NCBI RefSeq assembly: GCF_000472925.1 | Contig: NZ_AXAS01000029.1 | Location: 1 to 64,000, forward strand | From: Bradyrhizobium sp. Ec3.3 | GTDB lineage: Bacteria > Pseudomonadota > Alphaproteobacteria > Rhizobiales > Xanthobacteraceae | Length of the DNA: 64,000 nucleotides | Reading direction: 5' to 3' | Part shown: positions 59,741 to 64,000 of the stretch, one piece after another | Layout: the number at the start of each line of letters is the position of its first letter | How positions within the stretch are numbered: the first letter of the stretch is position 1 | Program-made: the position numbers and the translations under genes | The notes under the pieces: generated by a model | The model's database searches: none | What the model was told of the DNA's origin: nothing | The model's input: the letters and a program-made list of their open reading frames with translations, nothing else

Positions 59741-59835
59741 CGCTTCCAAAAGAGTTTCCTTCTGGAACATAGCAAAAAGACTCGGCCGTCCAAATGCCCA
59801 AATGCCTCATCGCAGAGCTGAGGGAAGAGAGGGAC

Positions 59836-60381
59836 TTAGAAGGCGATCAGCCCTCTCGCGGCCGCCAGGGCCACCGCGCCCACATGGGTCTGTTCGGCAA
59901 ATTCACCGGATAGCATGAGTGCACGCAGCTCACCCAACGATGCCGAGCTCACGCAAATGCCGGGCTCCTCTACAAAATCAGGTCGCCGCCCGGCGGTCCG
60001 AATAAAGAACGAATAGGTCGTGTTGCTGATCCGGCTGGAGCATGTTGCGCCTTGGCCGATCAGTTCGATGGTCTTCGTTGGATACCCAGTTTCCTCGAGC
60101 AGCTCTCGTGCCGCGGCGGAGAGCGGATCTTCATTCGGGTCAAGCAGTCCCGCAGGCAGCTCAAGGGAAAATCGTTCGATCGCGGGGCGATACTGCCGAA
60201 CCAGCAGGACGCGGGAATCCGGCGTTATCGCCAGGGCGACGACATAGTCGGGCTGGGCGATGGCATAGTAGCTTTCGACGGAGGCCTGGTCGAAAAACTG
60301 CACGTCCCGTACGATGACGTCGAGCCAGGGCGACACGGCCAGGCGCGTGGTCGCAAGGATCTTCGGAAGACTATCGGCCAT
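59836..60381 (-). CDS. NUDIX hydrolase (ADP-ribose pyrophosphatase type)
   Basis: 181 residues. Nudix box GLLDPNEDPLSAAARELLEE (consensus G-x5-E-x7-R-E-x2-E-E) intact. The domain before it (VLLVRQYRPAIERFSLELPAG) matches ADP-ribose/ADP-sugar diphosphatases. Substrate is not deducible. The neighbouring gene is an unrelated phosphatase. Confidence 0.9.
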   Translation of the reverse strand: MADSLPKILATTRLAVSPWLDVIVRDVQFFDQASVESYYAIAQPDYVVALAITPDSRVLLVRQYRPAIERFSLELPAGLLDPNEDPLSAAARELLEETGYPTKTIELIGQGATCSSRISNTTYSFFIRTAGRRPDFVEEPGICVSSASLGELRALMLSGEFAEQTHVGAVALAAARGLIAF

Positions 60382-60601
60382 TCAAAGAGGCTCCGCATTT
60401 TGCGCGCCGGAGCGCGCGCCTTCCCTCTCGTACTAGGCGAAGCCCTCGCATCTTCCAACACGATTTGCGATTCTGCGCCGTTTCGCCTACCAGAAGGAAA
60501 CTGAAAGCGGCTTCCCCGCTAGCGAATTTGTTTACTTTACCGGGACATACGTTGTTCGATTCTGGCGACGGTTAAGTCCGAAGAGGCCAAGAAGTTCAAA
60601 A

Positions 60602-61342
60602 ATGCTGCGATCGCGGCGGTCAAAATCGAAATCCGAAAAGCCGCGCCTGCCGGCCGGCATTCGCATCTACGCCATCAGCGACATTCACGGCTGCGCCGAT
60701 CTGCTTGCGCAGATGTTCACCGTCATCGATCGTGACCTCGCGTCCGGCACCACCGACCGCGCGATCCACGTCTTTCTCGGCGATTACATCGATCGCGGCC
60801 CGGATTCCAACCGCACCATCGAGCTCCTGGTCGAGCGCGGCCGCAAACACGAATCGGTGTTTCTGAAGGGCAACCACGAATCGTTCCTGTTCGACGTTCT
60901 CGAGGACGCATCGCAATTGCACGGCTGGAAGCAGTTCGGCGGGCTCCAGACCCTGGTCTCTTACGGCCTGCGGCCTTCGGTGAACCCCGACGCCGAGGAG
61001 CAGGCGGAGCTGGTGCGACAACTCGCGCAAGCCATTCCTCCGCATCACCTGCACTTGCTGAAAAACCTTCGTCCCCGCTTCGTGTGCGGCGATTTCTTTT
61101 TCGTTCACGCCGGCGTCAAGCCGGGCGTCGCCCTGGCCAAGCAGCAAGAGCGCGACATGTTGTGGATTCGCGATGAATTTCTCGAGAGCAATCAGAACTT
61201 CGGGAAATACATCGTGCATGGTCACACGCCCGTCCAGCAACCCGACCTGCGCCCCAATCGCGCCAACATCGACACCGGCGCCTATGCAACGGGCAACCTC
61301 ACGCTTTTGACCATTCAGGGCGATCGTCTGCTTGCGCTGTGA
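60602..61342 (+). CDS. PPP-type protein phosphatase / calcineurin-like phosphoesterase (copy 2)
   Basis: 246 residues. Metal-binding motifs SDIHG, GDYIDRGPD, GNHE, then HAGVKPG and HGHTPV. It is close to the protein at 55547 over the full length (TLVSYG, CGDFFFVHAGVKPG and TGAYATGNLTLL identical or nearly so), so one arose by duplication of the other. Copies are in the same orientation, 5 kb apart, with about ten unrelated short genes between them. Confidence 0.9.
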   Translation: MLRSRRSKSKSEKPRLPAGIRIYAISDIHGCADLLAQMFTVIDRDLASGTTDRAIHVFLGDYIDRGPDSNRTIELLVERGRKHESVFLKGNHESFLFDVLEDASQLHGWKQFGGLQTLVSYGLRPSVNPDAEEQAELVRQLAQAIPPHHLHLLKNLRPRFVCGDFFFVHAGVKPGVALAKQQERDMLWIRDEFLESNQNFGKYIVHGHTPVQQPDLRPNRANIDTGAYATGNLTLLTIQGDRLLAL

Positions 61343-61470
61343 ATGGCGCGTTCGGGACCGAGCGATCTCGTCGCGCGACCAGATTCGAAATCCGATTCAG
61401 CGGGCGGATTTTCCAGCGGCTTCAGGAATCGCCGCTCCCTAATCTACGATCTCGGGCGCGAAGGCCGCGC

Positions 61471-61887
61471 CTAGTTTGTCGTCGTCGGCCGGTAGTCCGG
61501 AAAACGGCTCAGCATCGCCGCTTTCAAGAACTTGAAATGCGCAATCGAGGAGCCGAGTTCCTTGAGCCTGCGCTGGCCGTTCTGGATCTCCTTGTCGAAC
61601 AGATCCTGATGGTGGCTGTCGAGCGCTTCCCGCTCGAGGTACTCGTCATCGCCATTGCCGATGGTCACCGCGGCCCGCGCCAGCACGTCCTCGACGCGGC
61701 GGCTCAGGCCTTCCTGCTCGCGCTCGGCCGCCTGCAAGGCGCTCTCGATGGCGGCCATGATGGCCTCGATGCGGGTCCGGTCGGTCTCGGCGTCCCGCTC
61801 GGGTGACCGCGCGCGAAACACCTGCTCGCCGCCCAGGCGATCCCTCAGGAAATTGTGGGTACGGGCCCGCAAGAACAGCTGGAACAT
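61471..61887 (-). CDS. Hypothetical helical protein
   Basis: 138 residues. Mostly charged helix (RIEAIMAAIESALQAAEREQEG, DKEIQNGQRRLKELGSSIAH); probable coiled coil. No signal peptide or domain recognised. It probably belongs to the same minus-strand group as the short genes at 61939 and 62216. Confidence 0.65.
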   Translation of the reverse strand: MFQLFLRARTHNFLRDRLGGEQVFRARSPERDAETDRTRIEAIMAAIESALQAAEREQEGLSRRVEDVLARAAVTIGNGDDEYLEREALDSHHQDLFDKEIQNGQRRLKELGSSIAHFKFLKAAMLSRFPDYRPTTTN

Positions 61888-61938
61888 CCGCGCATTCTCC
61901 GGTCTGAAGCGCCAGACCAGAAGATGGGTCCGGCATGG

Positions 61939-62223
61939 TTAATAAAGGCTAAAGTTGCTGCCCTGCTCCTTGCGACTTTGCGCCATCCAGGCCTTCCAGG
62001 CGCCTTCGTGCTTGGCGTAGAGCTCCAGCCAGCGCTGTTCGCCATCGGCCACCCACCGGCCTCGTTCATCATGCGTTGCCGGCCTGCCCTCCCGATGGAG
62101 GATCGACTGGCCGTCCAGCCGCTCGAATTCGAACGTCTCCTCATGCGTCAGGCCGATCAAAACGCGCCGCCCCACCTCATCGATAAAATATCGGCGTGGC
62201 GCATTGTCCCGCAGGCTAGTCAT
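61939..62223 (-). CDS. Hypothetical small protein
   Basis: 94 residues from ATG 62223, which lies within the stop region of the 41-residue ORF upstream. The chain is polar with FIDEVGRRVLIGLTHEETFEF and a Trp-rich helix (EGAWKAWMAQSRKEQG). No family recognised. The overlap with the upstream small gene suggests translational coupling. Confidence 0.65.
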   Translation of the reverse strand: MTSLRDNAPRRYFIDEVGRRVLIGLTHEETFEFERLDGQSILHREGRPATHDERGRWVADGEQRWLELYAKHEGAWKAWMAQSRKEQGSNFSLY

Positions 62224-62341
62224 GGCGCGTCCCCTCAATCGCGATCCAGGGACCGGTCAACGCGTCGAGACGTCGACCATAGATCCTGACAAAAAGGGGA
62301 GCACCCACGAGCGCCCCGATCAGAGCAATCAGCCAGATCAT
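62216..62341 (-). CDS. 41-residue single-pass membrane peptide
   Basis: ATG 62341 to TAG 62216-62218. Starts MIWLIALIGALVGAPLFV, a clean hydrophobic helix, then a basic turn (RIYGRRLDALTG) and a polar tail. It overlaps the start of the next gene (ATGACTAG), which supports expression. Too short for routine detection. Confidence 0.55.
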   Translation of the reverse strand: MIWLIALIGALVGAPLFVRIYGRRLDALTGPWIAIEGTRHD

Positions 62342-62515
62342 CAGGTAAGACCCCAATCAACGCAACACGAACGGCAATCAATTACTTGCAAAATTCGTGC
62401 GCAACCTAGCTGCCAAGTGCCGAGCGAACAACGGCGATCCCGATTTTAACCTAACCCGACATGGTTACCCCCGATGATCGTCGCACACCCAACGCCTGGG
62501 CTAGGTCGTCATCCC

Positions 62516-62680
62516 TCAAAATGCCCGTCGGGTGCTGGCCAGCGGCGCAGAGCGGGAGGGATCATAGGGGGCGTAAAGCCGCTGGCGCTCCCGACGCTTG
62601 TGAGATCGCCACGCACGCATCGCGTAACCAAGGCCGAAACCAGCGAAGAAGATCAAGAGCAGGATCAGGACCGGCGCCAT
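62516..62680 (-). CDS. 54-residue single-pass membrane protein
   Basis: ATG 62680 (GGAAAG upstream) to TGA at 62516-62518. Sequence begins MAPVLILLLIFFAGFGLGYA, a hydrophobic helix, then an Arg/Lys-rich cytoplasmic-like tail (MRAWRSHKRRERQRLYAP). The composition is unmistakably protein-like and the reading frame is clean. No function known. Confidence 0.6.
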   Translation of the reverse strand: MAPVLILLLIFFAGFGLGYAMRAWRSHKRRERQRLYAPYDPSRSAPLASTRRAF

Positions 62681-62849
62681 CGCAATCTTTCCATTTGCGG
62701 AACGTTTCGATCTCCCCGGACGCTCTGTTCATTCGCGCCATTCTCATCGTCCAGTTGTGACGACATCATGATGAACGTCGCTGAATTTCTTGTCACGCTT
62801 GAGATTTCTTTGGGCAGCACTCTGCTTGCGAACTAAACTTCGATGCTCC

Positions 62850-63137
62850 TCAACCGAGGAACCAGAGGAACAACTTCACCAACAACAGCGCGATGAAGTA
62901 GACCCAGCCTGCTATCGCAATCAGCGTCACGCCGAAAAATGCGCCATCGAATGCCCGCTGTCTGATCTTTGTAAGCGGCAACGCCGTTAGAGCTCTCTGC
63001 AGCATGTCGATATTCACGTCGTTGTTCGCGCAGGGACATAGCAGACCGAATTCGACGATCTCGTGACGCACCTTGTCGCGCGCAAGGAAGGCAACGTGAT
63101 TCTTCGGAGATGACAGCAATGCGCTGTGCGTGTGCAA
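62850..63137 (-). CDS. Small membrane protein
   Basis: 95 residues from ATG 63137. The N-terminal two thirds are soluble with two cysteines (LLCPCANND); the last ~30 residues form one or two hydrophobic helices (FFGVTLIAIAGWVYFIALLL). Tail-anchored type. No family recognised. It is divergent from galE. Confidence 0.62.
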   Translation of the reverse strand: MHTHSALLSSPKNHVAFLARDKVRHEIVEFGLLCPCANNDVNIDMLQRALTALPLTKIRQRAFDGAFFGVTLIAIAGWVYFIALLLVKLFLWFLG

Positions 63138-63378
63138 CCGGATTTGATTTTCAATCTGGTGGATTGCACTGAGTTCGTCTTTGCGTCATCGATCGCCGCC
63201 CCGCGGTCCGGAACATGCAATCAACTGGCCAGTTATCCATTCAACGTCATTGGGCTGGAATGGTCAAACTCGTGAAGATTAAGGCTAACGGACAGGACCG
63301 ATTTGACCACCCCGGTCTATGCACACTATCAATGGCCCGATTCAGATAATTCTTCCCCTGCCAAGCCGCGGAGACGAC

Positions 63379-64000
63379 ATGACCAACCGACCGACTGTCC
63401 TCGTTACCGGAGGCGCCGGCTATATCGGCTCGCACGCCTGCCGCGCGCTCGTTGCGGCCGGCTATCAACCCGTCGTCTACGACAATCTGTCCACCGGACA
63501 TAAGAGCTTCGTCGCGAGCCCGCTGGTGACCGGCGATCTGCTGGACGAGGCAACGCTCGCGCGCGTCTTCACCGAACACGAGGTTTCCGCCGTGATGCAC
63601 TTCGCGGCCGCGAGCCTGGTTGGCGAGTCCGTCATCGATCCGCAGAAGTACTACATCAACAATGTGCTGGGCACGCTGTCGCTGCTCAAAGCCATGCGCA
63701 ACGCCGGCTGCCATCGCATCGTGTTCTCCTCCACCGGCGCGGTCTACGGCAATGCCGATAGCAAGGCGCTGCCGGAGAATTTCGCCTGCGCACCGATCAA
63801 CCCCTACGGCGCATCGAAATGGATGATCGAGCGCATGCTCGCGGACTATCGCGCAGCTTATGGCTTCGGCGCGTTCTGCCTGCGCTATTTCAATGCCAGC
63901 GGGGCTGATCCTGCCGGCGGCATTGGCGAGCTGCGCGACAACGAGACGCATCTGATCCCGCGCGCCATGATGGCGCTGCAGGGGCATGTCGGTGACTTCG
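63379..64000 (+). CDS. galE: UDP-glucose 4-epimerase (partial, runs off right edge)
   Basis: ATG 63379 with GGAGACGAC upstream; 207 codons are visible and there is no stop. SDR motif TGGAGYIGSHAC (10-21), family-specific VYDNLSTGHKSFV, catalytic SSTGAVYG and YGASKWMIERML, and FCLRYFNASGADPAGGIGE. It interconverts UDP-glucose and UDP-galactose, supplying UDP-galactose to glycosyltransferases such as those in the EPS cluster. Confidence 0.93.
   Translation, partial: MTNRPTVLVTGGAGYIGSHACRALVAAGYQPVVYDNLSTGHKSFVASPLVTGDLLDEATLARVFTEHEVSAVMHFAAASLVGESVIDPQKYYINNVLGTLSLLKAMRNAGCHRIVFSSTGAVYGNADSKALPENFACAPINPYGASKWMIERMLADYRAAYGFGAFCLRYFNASGADPAGGIGELRDNETHLIPRAMMALQGHVGDF

Overview
The window looks like a chromosomal stretch of a GC-rich alphaproteobacterium of the Bradyrhizobium / Nitrobacteraceae type. 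I base this on codon usage, on the style of the DUF5681-terminase module, on the many short alanine-rich exported proteins and on a rhizobial-type exopolysaccharide (EPS) export cluster. Genus is an inference; there is no rRNA or other taxonomic marker. I found no tRNA, rRNA, CRISPR array or intact insertion sequence.

Region 1 (1-4.1 kb): the N-terminal ~820 codons of a giant minus-strand surface protein (DUF4347 domain, RTX-like 18-residue repeats, 90-residue Ig-like repeats at 270-bp DNA period) that runs off the left edge, then gene-poor sequence with doubtful ORFs. Region 2 (4.1-11.5 kb): a phage-derived island with a ParB-like/DNA methyltransferase fusion, a DUF5681 protein and a terminase large subunit (overlapping ATGA junctions), followed by a YqaJ-type exonuclease, an ERF annealing protein fused to an HNH-like zinc-finger domain, and an uncharacterised helical protein. 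No capsid, portal, tail or integrase gene is visible. Region 3 (11.5-18.3 kb): small exported proteins, a membrane-anchored patatin-like lipase and a VanZ-like protein, interspersed with three decayed copies of that helical protein.

Region 4 (18.4-52.2 kb): a large EPS cluster. GDP-fucose synthesis (gmd, fcl), an FkbM methyltransferase and a WcaI-like glycosyltransferase come first. A long plus-strand operon-like run follows (25.6-44.4 kb): priming phosphoglycosyltransferase, AGE-family epimerase, hldE, hldD, a heptosyltransferase-like GT9, flippase, CgeB-like GT, a 954-residue Wzy-like polymerase fused to a secreted pectate-lyase-like beta-helix, acyltransferases, GT4, GMC oxidoreductase, aldo/keto reductase and GT2. 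The export genes lie on the minus strand (44.5-52.2 kb): wza, exported proteins, an O-antigen-ligase-like protein and the tyrosine autokinase wzc. The block from about 31.9 to 44.4 kb uses visibly more TTA, ATA and AGA codons than its flanks, as expected of a horizontally exchanged polysaccharide locus.

Region 5 (52.3-64 kb): EPS-adjacent housekeeping and accessory genes: a divergent ligase-like paralogue, a LapG-like BTLCP protease, two paralogous PPP-type phosphatases, many short exported or single-pass membrane proteins (two below 60 residues), a NUDIX hydrolase and the start of galE at the right edge. Together the genes describe assembly, decoration, polymerisation, export and possibly trimming of a fucose- and probably heptose-containing polysaccharide. 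The strongest candidate for something new is the polymerase/beta-helix fusion.
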